DNA of 38,818 nucleotides, taken from contig NZ_NMQT01000078.1 of NCBI RefSeq assembly GCF_002234405.1, positions 1-38,818 of the forward strand. The letters are read 5' to 3'. The translations under genes and the position numbers were made by a program. The DNA is from Amycolatopsis thailandensis. Lineage in GTDB: Bacteria; Actinomycetota; Actinomycetes; Mycobacteriales; Pseudonocardiaceae. A model generated the notes under the pieces. It worked only from the letters and a program-made list of their open reading frames with translations. It did no database searches and was not told where the DNA came from. This document shows, piece by piece, positions 23,559 to 29,832 of the stretch. How positions within the stretch are numbered: position 1 is the first letter of the stretch; every line of letters begins with the position of its first letter.

Positions 23559-24821
23559 GTGGCACACCACGATATCCCACCCCGGCTGCCGATCCCCGGA
23601 CGCGGAGCCGTGGCACTGCCCGAACTCGCCGGAACGCTCAGCGTCCGCGACCGTGACCTCGCGGACGCTGAGCGGGACTTCGGCGGCCACGTCCACCGGC
23701 GGCCGCTCGCCGTCGCTTTCCCGGGCACCGCGGTCGACGTGGCTGCGCTCGTCCGCTTCGGCCGGACGCACCGGATCCCGGTCGTGGCCCGCGGCGGCGG
23801 AAACTCCGTCGACGGCCAGGCCCTGGTCAGCGGCGGGATCGTCATCGACATGTCGACGCTCGGCGGGGTCCGCCCCTTCGACCCGGACCGGATCAGTGTG
23901 GACGCCGGCGCACGCTGGCGCGCCGTCGTCGACGCGACGCTGCGCACCGGCACTGTCCCGCCGGTACTCCCGGACTATCTGGAGCTTTCCGTCGGTGGTT
24001 TGCTGTCCACCGGCGGTTTCGGCGGCGCGAGCCACCGGTTCGGCTCGCAGGCCGACAACGTCCACGACCTCGACGTCGTCACCCCCGACGGCGAATTGGT
24101 GACCTGTTCGCCCACCGGCAACGCGGACCTGTTCGACGCCGTGCGCGGAACGCAGGGACGGCACGGGATCATCACGCGCGCCACCGTCGCGCTGACCCGT
24201 GCGCCTTCGAAGGTCCGGCGGCATCGCCTGACCTATCACGATCTCGGCGCGTATCTCGGCGATCAGCGGCGCCTGGTGGACGAACTCCGCTTCGACCATG
24301 TCGACGGTCAAGCACAGTTCGCGGACGGACGCTGGCGTTTCGTCCTGGAGGCGGTTTCCTCACAGCCGCAACCGATCGACGACCTCCGGCACGATTCCGC
24401 CGAGATCGTCGAGGCGACCTACCGGGAGTTCGTCGACCGGATCCGGCCGATCGAGGCGCAACTGCGGTCGGCCGGCTCGTGGTATCACCCGCATCCGAGG
24501 GCGAACGTCCTGCTTCCCGGCACTCACGCCGAAAAGGTGCTCGGCGACGCTTTGGCGGGCCTGACGCCCGATCTGCTCGGCGTCGGCGGGAGCGTGCTGC
24601 TCTATCTGTTCCCGACGGCGCGGGTCGCCGCGCCCCACGTCCCGAAGGCGCGCGATCGGTACACCGTGCTGTTCGGTGTCCAGCGGACCGCGCCGCCCGG
24701 AGATCTCGCGACGCTGCGACGGATGCGCGAGGCCAACGCCGCCTTGCACGCGACCGCGCGTCGTCTCGGCGGCGCGAGCTACGCCTACCCCTTGGACGCC
24801 ACGGCCGCCCAGGCCGCCTGA
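23559..24821 (+). CDS. FAD-linked oxidase, cytokinin-dehydrogenase-like, C-terminally short
   Basis: 420 residues. The FAD-binding (PCMH/VAO) domain covers about 45-220: FPGTAVDVAALVRF, then VVARGGGNSVDGQALVSGGIVIDMS, and GGFGGASHRFG further on. The cytokinin dehydrogenase-like substrate domain follows. Asn82 occupies the GHS position whose His carries covalent FAD in plant cytokinin dehydrogenases, so FAD is probably held non-covalently. The chain ends soon after RRMREANAALHATARRLGG, without the usual terminal FDP/PG segment, and its last 37 nt overlap the convergent decarboxylase gene. The GTG at 23559 is supported by GGAGG 9 nt upstream. Probably an oxidase or dehydrogenase in the PKS pathway. 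Confidence 0.85.
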   Translation: MAHHDIPPRLPIPGRGAVALPELAGTLSVRDRDLADAERDFGGHVHRRPLAVAFPGTAVDVAALVRFGRTHRIPVVARGGGNSVDGQALVSGGIVIDMSTLGGVRPFDPDRISVDAGARWRAVVDATLRTGTVPPVLPDYLELSVGGLLSTGGFGGASHRFGSQADNVHDLDVVTPDGELVTCSPTGNADLFDAVRGTQGRHGIITRATVALTRAPSKVRRHRLTYHDLGAYLGDQRRLVDELRFDHVDGQAQFADGRWRFVLEAVSSQPQPIDDLRHDSAEIVEATYREFVDRIRPIEAQLRSAGSWYHPHPRANVLLPGTHAEKVLGDALAGLTPDLLGVGGSVLLYLFPTARVAAPHVPKARDRYTVLFGVQRTAPPGDLATLRRMREANAALHATARRLGGASYAYPLDATAAQAA

Positions 24822-26155
24822 ACCGCGGCGACCCCGCGATCGACGTCCGCTGCCGTGGTGGTCCAGTTGGACAGCGAGATCCGCATGAGCCGCTGACCGT
24901 GCCAGGTGGTCGCGCCCATCCAGCACTCGCCGGACCGCTGCACGGCTTCGACCACGCGGTCCGTTTCGGCGCCGAAGCTCACGAGAACCTGGTTCAACAC
25001 CACATCGTTCACGACGGTGACGCCTTCGATCGCTTCGAGCCGTTCGGCGAACCGGCGGGCCAGCGCGCAGCAGCGGTCGACCATCTCGGCGATCCCGGTG
25101 CGGCCCAGCTCGCCGATCGCCGCCCACGTCGCGAACCCCCTCGCCCGGCGAGAGGACTCCGGCACGAAGTCGCCCGGCGCCCGCATGCCGCCGTCACCCT
25201 GGCCGGTCAGGTAAGCGGCCGTCATCGACATCGCGGCCCGATGCGACTCGGGGTGGGCGCAGAAGGCGTAACCACTGTCGTAGGGGACGTTGAGCCACTT
25301 GTGGCCGTCGACCGCCCAGGAGTCGGCCCGTTCCACTCCCGCCATCAGAGGACGAAACGCGGGGCTGGCGGCCGCCCAGAGCCCGAAGGCGCCGTCGACG
25401 TGGACCCAAGCGCCATGCTCGTGGGCGATCCGGATCGCGGCGGCGAAGTCGTCAAAGGCTCCGCTGTTCACGTTGCCTGCCTGAAGGCAAACGATTGCGG
25501 GCCCATCGAGAACTCGCTCGAGATCGGCGACGTCGATGGCGCCCTGCGCGTTCGCGCGCACCGGCTCGACCGCGTCGGTGCCCAGGCCGAGGAGCCGCAG
25601 CGAGCGGTCGATCGTCGCGTGACGCTCCTCGCCCGCGATGACCCGGAGCGGCGGCGCGCCGGGCAACCCTCGGCGCTCGACGTCCCATCCGGCCTGAGCC
25701 AGTACGTGATGACGGGCGGCGGCCAGGCCGACGGTGTTCGCGCCCTGTCCGCCGGTCACGAAGCCGAAGGAGGCCGTGGGCGGCAGGCCGAGGAGATCCT
25801 TGAGCCATTCGCCCGCCACCTCCTCGACGATCGCGGCGGCCGGAGACGTGGCCATGTTGAACGCGGGCTGATCCCAGCCGGTCGCCAGCATGTCGGCCGC
25901 CGTCGCGGCGTCGAGCGCGCCACCGGTCACGAAGCCGAAGTACCGCGGCCCGGTGGACGCCACCAGCGCGGGCTCGACGGCGTCGGCCAGCCGCCGGACC
26001 ACGTCGGCGGGCGGGGCGGGCGTCTCGGGCAGAGCGCCGAGCTTCTCCCGGACACCGGCCGTGTCGTCCGGGAAGACCGGCGCTTCGGCCACGCTTTCGC
26101 GGTAGTCGGCCACCCGGGCGGCGACCTCGGCCAGCAGACCTCGCAACTCACTCAT
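24785..26155 (-). CDS. PLP-dependent group II (aromatic amino acid-type) decarboxylase
   Basis: 456 residues with the aspartate-aminotransferase fold. Lys286 in the VDGHKW motif should form the PLP Schiff base; HVDGAFGLW contains the Asp that pairs with the pyridine nitrogen, and FVTGGQGANTVGL contacts the phosphate. The group includes aromatic-L-amino-acid, glutamate and diaminobutyrate decarboxylases; the sequence NMATSPAAAIVEEVAGEWL fits the aromatic or tyrosine-like branch, but the substrate is uncertain. The ATG at 26155 overlaps the methyltransferase stop by 8 bp. It is convergent with, and overlaps, the FAD-oxidase gene, which makes membership in the PKS pathway uncertain. Confidence 0.87.
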   Translation of the reverse strand: MSELRGLLAEVAARVADYRESVAEAPVFPDDTAGVREKLGALPETPAPPADVVRRLADAVEPALVASTGPRYFGFVTGGALDAATAADMLATGWDQPAFNMATSPAAAIVEEVAGEWLKDLLGLPPTASFGFVTGGQGANTVGLAAARHHVLAQAGWDVERRGLPGAPPLRVIAGEERHATIDRSLRLLGLGTDAVEPVRANAQGAIDVADLERVLDGPAIVCLQAGNVNSGAFDDFAAAIRIAHEHGAWVHVDGAFGLWAAASPAFRPLMAGVERADSWAVDGHKWLNVPYDSGYAFCAHPESHRAAMSMTAAYLTGQGDGGMRAPGDFVPESSRRARGFATWAAIGELGRTGIAEMVDRCCALARRFAERLEAIEGVTVVNDVVLNQVLVSFGAETDRVVEAVQRSGECWMGATTWHGQRLMRISLSNWTTTAADVDRGVAAVQAAWAAVASKG

Positions 26156-26792
26156 CCGACGGCTCTCTTTCGATCGTCGCGAACCAGGCGGGAGCGCCGT
26201 TCTCATCGTGGAACCTCGTACGGACGCGCTCCTTCTCGATGCTTTTCACCCGCCATCCTTCACCGAAGGGGGCTGTCAGCGCCTCACGTTTTACGGGGTG
26301 CGGCCCGGTGTTCTCGCCTTCGTCGCTGAAGCACAGGATGTACAGCGTTCCCTCGGCGACCGCTTCGAGGCTCTTGACGTACTGGACGCGCTCCTCGGCG
26401 TCGAAGGCGTGGAAGAGCCCGCAGTCGACCACGGTGTCGAATCGGCGATGGAGCCGCTCCAGGTGGAGCGCGTCCGCCGTCACGAACTCGGCGTCGAGAC
26501 CTCTGTGCGCGGCCTTCTCGCGTGCGGCCCTGAGGGCGGTCTCGGCGACGTCGACGCCCAGCACTCGGAGCCCACGGGACGCGAGGTGGAGCGCGTTCTC
26601 GCCGGATCCGCAGCCCGCGTCCAGGACCGTGCCGGTGAACCTTCCCGCCGCCCTGACGAAAGCGGGCTGAGGTCCGCCGAAGTCCCAGGGAGCCGGGCCT
26701 TCGTGGTACGAGGCGTCCCAGGGCAGGCCGGTCATGCGCTCATGACTGGTCGGCGTCCTGCCGCTGAAGGGATCCTCGGTTCGCTGCGGCAT
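26148..26792 (-). CDS. class I SAM-dependent methyltransferase
   Basis: 214 residues. Motif I is VLDAGCGSGENALHLA, followed by VLGVDVAETAL (acidic motif II) and FDTVVDCGLFHAF. The start region PWDASYHEGPAPWDFG is typical of the thiopurine-methyltransferase/TehB-like small-molecule group, which acts on thiols, metalloids or small amines. The ATG at 26792 has GGAGG 5 nt upstream; a Met at residue 20 is an alternative. It is translated together with the decarboxylase, so methylation of the decarboxylation product is conceivable (inference). Confidence 0.85.
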   Translation of the reverse strand: MPQRTEDPFSGRTPTSHERMTGLPWDASYHEGPAPWDFGGPQPAFVRAAGRFTGTVLDAGCGSGENALHLASRGLRVLGVDVAETALRAAREKAAHRGLDAEFVTADALHLERLHRRFDTVVDCGLFHAFDAEERVQYVKSLEAVAEGTLYILCFSDEGENTGPHPVKREALTAPFGEGWRVKSIEKERVRTRFHDENGAPAWFATIEREPSDE

Positions 26793-26842
26793 GTGGCCTC
26801 CGTTCGGCTCGAGGACTCAACCGCCGCCCTCATTTACCTGAG

Positions 26843-26944
26843 CGCGTGAATGCTGGCGCACCTGAGACCAACGTGGCGATCCTGAAGGTAGCGAAGGCCT
26901 CTTTCACTACCTTCAGGGTAGGCAAGGAGGCCTTCACGGACCTG
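26843..26944 (-). repeat. ~101-bp interspersed repeat, copy 2
   Basis: Reverse-oriented copy of 4607-4707. The hairpin arm at 26917-26936 is the exact complement of GAAGGCCTCCTTGCCTACC at 4616-4634, and the CAGGATCGCCAC and CACGCG words are kept in order. The other arm carries a few changes that weaken the stem. It lies in the divergent gap before the ruc promoter. Confidence 0.8.
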
Positions 26945-27029
26945 CCCCGCAACGGCCGCTGCCAGAATGCGGAACAGGCATGGCACAAGTGGCGTGACCA
27001 GGTCCTCATGTGACCTTGGGAAACCTTGT

Positions 27030-27059
27030 TTGACCTGCGGCGGAATGCTTCGGTACCGT
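27030..27059 (+). promoter_or_regulatory. promoter of the ruc-like gene
   Basis: TTGACC at 27030-27035 and TACCGT at 27054-27059, spaced 18 nt, match an actinobacterial housekeeping promoter. The predicted transcript start (about 27066) coincides with the first base of the CIRCE element. Confidence 0.65.
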
Positions 27060-27065
27060 GTGGCG

Positions 27066-27092
27066 TTAGCACTCTTGTCGGCTGAGTGCCAA
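27066..27092 (+). promoter_or_regulatory. CIRCE element (HrcA operator)
   Basis: TTAGCACTC, 9 nt, GAGTGCCAA: the CIRCE consensus TTAGCACTC-N9-GAGTGCTAA with a single change in the right arm. It overlaps the predicted transcript start, so HrcA binding should block transcription and heat should relieve it. Confidence 0.85.
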
Positions 27093-27109
27093 TGCACGAA
27101 GGAGCAGCA

Positions 27110-27439
27110 GTGCCCACCTACCAATACGCCTGCAAGGAATGCGACCACGCTTTCGAGGCCGTGCAGTCGTTCTCCGACGCGAGCTTGACCGTGTGCCCGC
27201 AGTGCTCGGGCCCGCTTCGCAAGGTCTTCAGCTCGGTCGGCGTGGTCTTCAAGGGCAGCGGGTTCTACCGCAACGATTCGCGCGACTCGAAGGCCAACAC
27301 GACTTCGAGCTCGTCGTCGTCCAAGTCCGAGACCAAGACCGAGAGCAAGTCGGAGTCGAAGACCGAGTCGAAGTCGGAGACGAAGAGCTCGGCATCCTCC
27401 TCCACGGGTACGACGAAAACGGCCGCCGCCGCTTCCTGA
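27110..27439 (+). CDS. ruc: FmdB-family zinc-ribbon protein, Ruc-like redox chaperone
   Basis: 109 residues. The N-terminal FmdB zinc ribbon has Cys8-x2-Cys11 and Cys29-x2-Cys32 (MPTYQYACKEC, CPQC), and KGSGFYRND completes the domain. Residues 62-109 are a Ser/Lys/Glu/Thr-rich disordered tail. This architecture, the HrcA operator upstream, and the mscL/moaB neighbours match Rv0991c (Ruc) of Mycobacterium tuberculosis, a redox-regulated chaperone with a disordered C-terminus that oxidation of the zinc cysteines activates. The GTG at 27110 follows AAGGAG by 6 nt. Symbol assigned on architecture, operator and synteny. Confidence 0.88.
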   Translation: MPTYQYACKECDHAFEAVQSFSDASLTVCPQCSGPLRKVFSSVGVVFKGSGFYRNDSRDSKANTTSSSSSSKSETKTESKSESKTESKSETKSSASSSTGTTKTAAAAS

Positions 27440-27448
27440 CGTCCCGAG

Positions 27449-27475
27449 TTGTCCACAGGCCCCCGGTTATCCACA
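27449..27475 (+). promoter_or_regulatory. two DnaA-box sequences in tandem
   Basis: TTGTCCACA (27449-27457) and TTATCCACA (27467-27475), same orientation, starts 18 bp apart. Both are perfect 9-mers of the DnaA-box type; the second fills the loop of the terminator hairpin after ruc. Confidence 0.5.
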
Positions 27476-27493
27476 GCCGGGGGTTTTCGTTCT
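27460..27493 (+). terminator. intrinsic terminator after the ruc-like gene
   Basis: CCCCCGG/CCGGGGG perfect 7-bp stem with a 10-nt loop followed by TTTTCGTTCTTT. It begins 20 nt after the ruc stop. Confidence 0.85.
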
Positions 27494-27522
27494 TTCCAGG
27501 GCGTGGCACCGGCCCCTAGCGT
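27494..27522 (+). promoter_or_regulatory. possible promoter of the SAF-domain gene
   Basis: TAGCGT (27517-27522) fits a TANNNT -10 element; TTCCAG 17 nt upstream is a weak -35. It would give a leader of about 27 nt containing the GAGGGGGA ribosome site. Confidence 0.35.
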
Positions 27523-27555
27523 CGAGATCATCACCGATCGACGAGGGGGAATCCC

Positions 27556-28197
27556 GTGTTCCACTATCTGCCCGTCCTGCGAAGACTCAGCGGCAGGCCC
27601 GCAAGGCTGCTCCGCCGCTGGCTCGCACTGTCTCTGCTGCTCAGCGGCCTGGTCGCGCTCTTCCTTCCCGCGTCCGCACGCGGTGCGCCCGGCACCGCGA
27701 CCGTGGTCTCCGCCCGCGACCTCCCGGCCGGGTCGGTGCTGCGTGCCGGGGACCTCAAGCTTGTCGACCTCCCGGAAGACGTCCGTCCACAGGGGGCCAC
27801 CGGCCAGGCGGCCGCTGTGGAAGGACGGATGCTCGTCGGGGCGGCGCGGGCGGGTGAGCCGCTGACTGACGTCCGCCTGCTGGACGCGGCCATCCCCGGA
27901 TCGGGTGATCCCGAGACTTCGACCGTCCCGGTGAGGCTCGCCGACGCCGGTGTGGCCGAGCTGCTCAGGCCGGGCCTGCGGGTCGACGTCGTCGCGGCCG
28001 CTGAGGCGGGACGAGAGGCGTCTGTGCTGGCCAGCATGGCCGTGGTGGCGGCCGTCGGCGAGCAGGGCACTCGCGACCCGAAGGCCTCCGGCGCCGGGAG
28101 CAAGGGACCTTTGGTGCTGCTTTCGCTGCCGTCCGCGATCGCGACACGGGTCGCGGCCACTTCGCTGGAACGGTCCTTAACGGTTACCCTCCGCTAG
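27556..28197 (+). CDS. SAF-domain protein, CpaB/RcpC-like
   Basis: 213 residues. A basic N-terminus and one hydrophobic segment (about 20-42) suggest a membrane anchor or signal. A SAF domain follows: TATVVSARDLPAGSVLRAGDLKLVDLPEDV and GRMLVGAARAGEPLTDVRL, as in the Flp-pilus assembly protein CpaB. The C-terminal VPVRLADAGVAELLRPGLRVDVV is the RcpC-like module. No other pilus gene is nearby, so a pilus role is not supported here. The GTG at 27556 has GAGGGGGA upstream. It may be the positional equivalent of the gene beside Rv0991c, but I cannot confirm homology. Confidence 0.82.
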   Translation: MFHYLPVLRRLSGRPARLLRRWLALSLLLSGLVALFLPASARGAPGTATVVSARDLPAGSVLRAGDLKLVDLPEDVRPQGATGQAAAVEGRMLVGAARAGEPLTDVRLLDAAIPGSGDPETSTVPVRLADAGVAELLRPGLRVDVVAAAEAGREASVLASMAVVAAVGEQGTRDPKASGAGSKGPLVLLSLPSAIATRVAATSLERSLTVTLR

Positions 28198-28250
28198 CTC
28201 GCGCCTGCCCGGTGGCGGCGGGCGCCTGCGTCCCCCCGGTACGGAAAAAA

Positions 28251-28272
28251 GGGACGGTCGGCGAACCGTCCC
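28251..28272 (-). terminator. stem-loop in the mscL leader, terminator-like on the minus strand
   Basis: GGGACGGT/ACCGTCCC perfect 8-bp stem with a 6-nt loop. An A6 run precedes it on the plus strand, so it reads as hairpin plus U6 only on the minus strand. On the plus strand it would fold in the mscL leader 20 nt before the start. Confidence 0.45.
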
Positions 28273-28291
28273 AGGTGAAGAGGAGAGCGTC

Positions 28292-28696
28292 TTGCTCAAG
28301 GGTTTCAAGGACTTCCTGATGCGCGGGAACGTCGTCGACCTCGCGGTCGCGGTGGTCATCGGCGCGGCGTTCACGGCGATCGTCACGGCTTTCACGAACG
28401 GCCTGATCAAACCGCTGATCAACACCATCGGTGGTTCGGACGCCGCCAAGGGGCTGGGGTTCAACATCCTCAGCGCGAACGACGCCACGTTCCTCGACTT
28501 CGGTGGCGTGATCAACGCCGCGATCAACTTCGTGCTGGTCGCCGGTGTCGTCTACTTCGTGATCGTGCTGCCGGTCAAGCACGTCCAGGAGCGGCGCAAG
28601 CGCGGTGAAGAGGCGGGCCCGGCGGAGCCGACCGACGTCGAACTGCTCACCGAGATCCGCGACCTGCTGCGCGCGCAGCAGAACCGCCAGGGCTGA
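28292..28696 (+). CDS. mscL: large-conductance mechanosensitive channel MscL
   Basis: 134 residues. The N-terminus MLKGFKDFLMRGNVVDLAVAVVIGAAF contains the amphipathic helix and pore-lining TM1 of MscL; TM2 is FVLVAGVVYFVIVLPV and the C-terminal helix (LLTEIRDLLRA) forms the cytoplasmic bundle. Opens on hypo-osmotic shock to release solutes. The TTG at 28292 follows AGGAG by 6 nt; the second codon is CTC, so TTG is the true initiator. Its proximity to ruc and moaB matches the mycobacterial order. Confidence 0.96.
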   Translation: MLKGFKDFLMRGNVVDLAVAVVIGAAFTAIVTAFTNGLIKPLINTIGGSDAAKGLGFNILSANDATFLDFGGVINAAINFVLVAGVVYFVIVLPVKHVQERRKRGEEAGPAEPTDVELLTEIRDLLRAQQNRQG

Positions 28697-28702
28697 CCCG
28701 GA

Positions 28703-28885
28703 TCACCGGTCGTGATGAGGCGGCCGGTTCTCCAGGTACCACGAGTCGGAGTCCGGGGTGCGCTGCCCCGGCTCTCGCTCGTCGGAGGTCGTGTCGGGCA
28801 GGACGTCGCCGAAGATCTCGTCGACCCGGCGTTTGGACGCCGCGGCGGGGCGCTTGTCTTCGTCTTCACCTGGCATGACGTCCAT
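28703..28885 (-). CDS. small acidic conserved-type protein, function unknown
   Basis: 60 residues, highly charged, with the readable segment SKRRVDEIFGDVLPDTTSDER and a C-terminal DSWYLENRPPHHDR. It has no membrane segment. The ordered middle plus the W-Y-x-E-N-R-P-P ending look like a small protein conserved beside mscL in actinomycetes, which I recall only loosely. It converges on mscL with a 6-nt gap. A second Met at 28876 is an equally good start; neither has a clear ribosome site. Confidence 0.65.
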   Translation of the reverse strand: MDVMPGEDEDKRPAAASKRRVDEIFGDVLPDTTSDEREPGQRTPDSDSWYLENRPPHHDR

Positions 28886-28931
28886 TTTGGCACCGGTCGC
28901 GGGGTCCGCCCGCCGGTGGGACCATCAGCGC

Positions 28932-29210
28932 ATGGGCATTGTCGACAAAGCGAAGGAACTGGCCGCGCAGGCCGTTCACAAAGCGGAAGAGGTCGCGGGC
29001 GAAGTCCGCGAGAAGGCCGGGCCGCTGGCCGAGAAGGCGGGCGACGTCGCGGCCAAGGGCGTCACGGTCGCTTCGGCCGGGGCGAACAAGGTCACCGGCG
29101 GCCGGTTCGAGGACAAGATCGGCCAGGTCACCGAAAAAGTGGAAGGAGTACTCCACCAGGACAAGAAGGACGAGCCCGGGCCGGAGCCCGGACCCGCCGC
29201 CAAGAGCTAG
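28932..29210 (+). CDS. MT0933/Rv0909-type antitoxin-like small protein
   Basis: 92 residues. MGIVDKAKELAAQAV followed by GGRFEDKIGQVTEKVEGVL matches the PF14013 (MT0933 antitoxin-like) pattern of helical Lys/Ala-rich proteins; the tail is Pro/Glu/Lys-rich and disordered. The middle is an amphipathic Ala/Glu/Lys helix repeat. No toxin gene (such as the SRPBCC-type partner) is adjacent, so a free-standing role is likely. The stop TAG at 29208 overlaps the complementary stop of moaB by two bases. Confidence 0.75.
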   Translation: MGIVDKAKELAAQAVHKAEEVAGEVREKAGPLAEKAGDVAAKGVTVASAGANKVTGGRFEDKIGQVTEKVEGVLHQDKKDEPGPEPGPAAKS

Positions 29211-29707
29211 GCCTCTTCGAGCCCGGACAGCTCGTCGATCACGTACGGCACGAGCGACGAGAGCGTCGCCATGCCGTCGCGGACGGCCGCGCGCGAACCC
29301 GCGAGGTTGACCACCAGCGTGCTGCCGGAGACGCCGACGAGCCCGCGGGAGATGCCCGCGTCCACCGCGCCGGCGGCCAGTCCGGACGCGCGCAGCGCTT
29401 CGCCGATGCCCGGGATCGGGCGGTCGAGCACACCGGCCGTCGCGTCGGGCGTGCGGTCGCGCGGGGAGACCCCGGTGCCGCCGACGGTGATCACCAGGTC
29501 GGCGCCGCCGATCACCGCGGTGTTGAGCGCGTTGCGGATCGCGGCTGTCTCGGCCTCGACCACCACGACACCGTCGACGATGAACCCGGCCTCTTCGAGC
29601 AGCTCCGTGACCAGCGGTCCCGTGTTGTCCTCGTGTTCGCCGTGGGCGACCCTGTCGTCCACGATGACCACCAGTGCGCGGCCCAGCCGTTGTGCGCTCC
29701 GTTCCAT
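29207..29707 (-). CDS. moaB: MoaB/MogA-family molybdopterin protein
   Basis: 166 residues. The molybdopterin-binding fold is shown by VVIVDDRVAHGEHEDNTGPLVTELLEEAGF, VITVGGTGVSPRDRTPDAT (the conserved GGTG-S/T-RD loop) and LVVNLAGSRAAVRDG. The family adenylylates molybdopterin before metal insertion. Location next to mscL matches moaB2 (Rv0984). A molybdoenzyme gene lies 7 kb downstream (36915-37982). The ATG at 29707 is preferred; a GTG two codons earlier is possible. Confidence 0.9.
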   Translation of the reverse strand: MERSAQRLGRALVVIVDDRVAHGEHEDNTGPLVTELLEEAGFIVDGVVVVEAETAAIRNALNTAVIGGADLVITVGGTGVSPRDRTPDATAGVLDRPIPGIGEALRASGLAAGAVDAGISRGLVGVSGSTLVVNLAGSRAAVRDGMATLSSLVPYVIDELSGLEEA

Positions 29708-29818
29708 AGGCACACCGTATCCGGTTTCGGCTGATCTTCGCTGCCGCGGGTGCCGCCCTAGTTGTGACGATTCCCTGACGTGAGCCGCCGATCCGGGGCC
29801 GCGGGCGAAGATCGCCCC

Positions 29819-29832
29819 TAGCGTCGGGGAAG
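29819..29832 (+). promoter_or_regulatory. -10 element giving a probably leaderless epimerase transcript
   Basis: TAGCGT (29819-29824) stands 7 nt before the GTG start at 29832, and no spaced Shine-Dalgarno is present. The same CCCCTAGCGTCG word occurs upstream of the SAF gene (27513-27524). Confidence 0.4.

Noticed and set aside
27311..27395. Tandem repeat within the ruc-like gene as an independent element
   Set aside because: It is explained by the Ser/Lys/Glu/Thr low-complexity protein tail encoded there.
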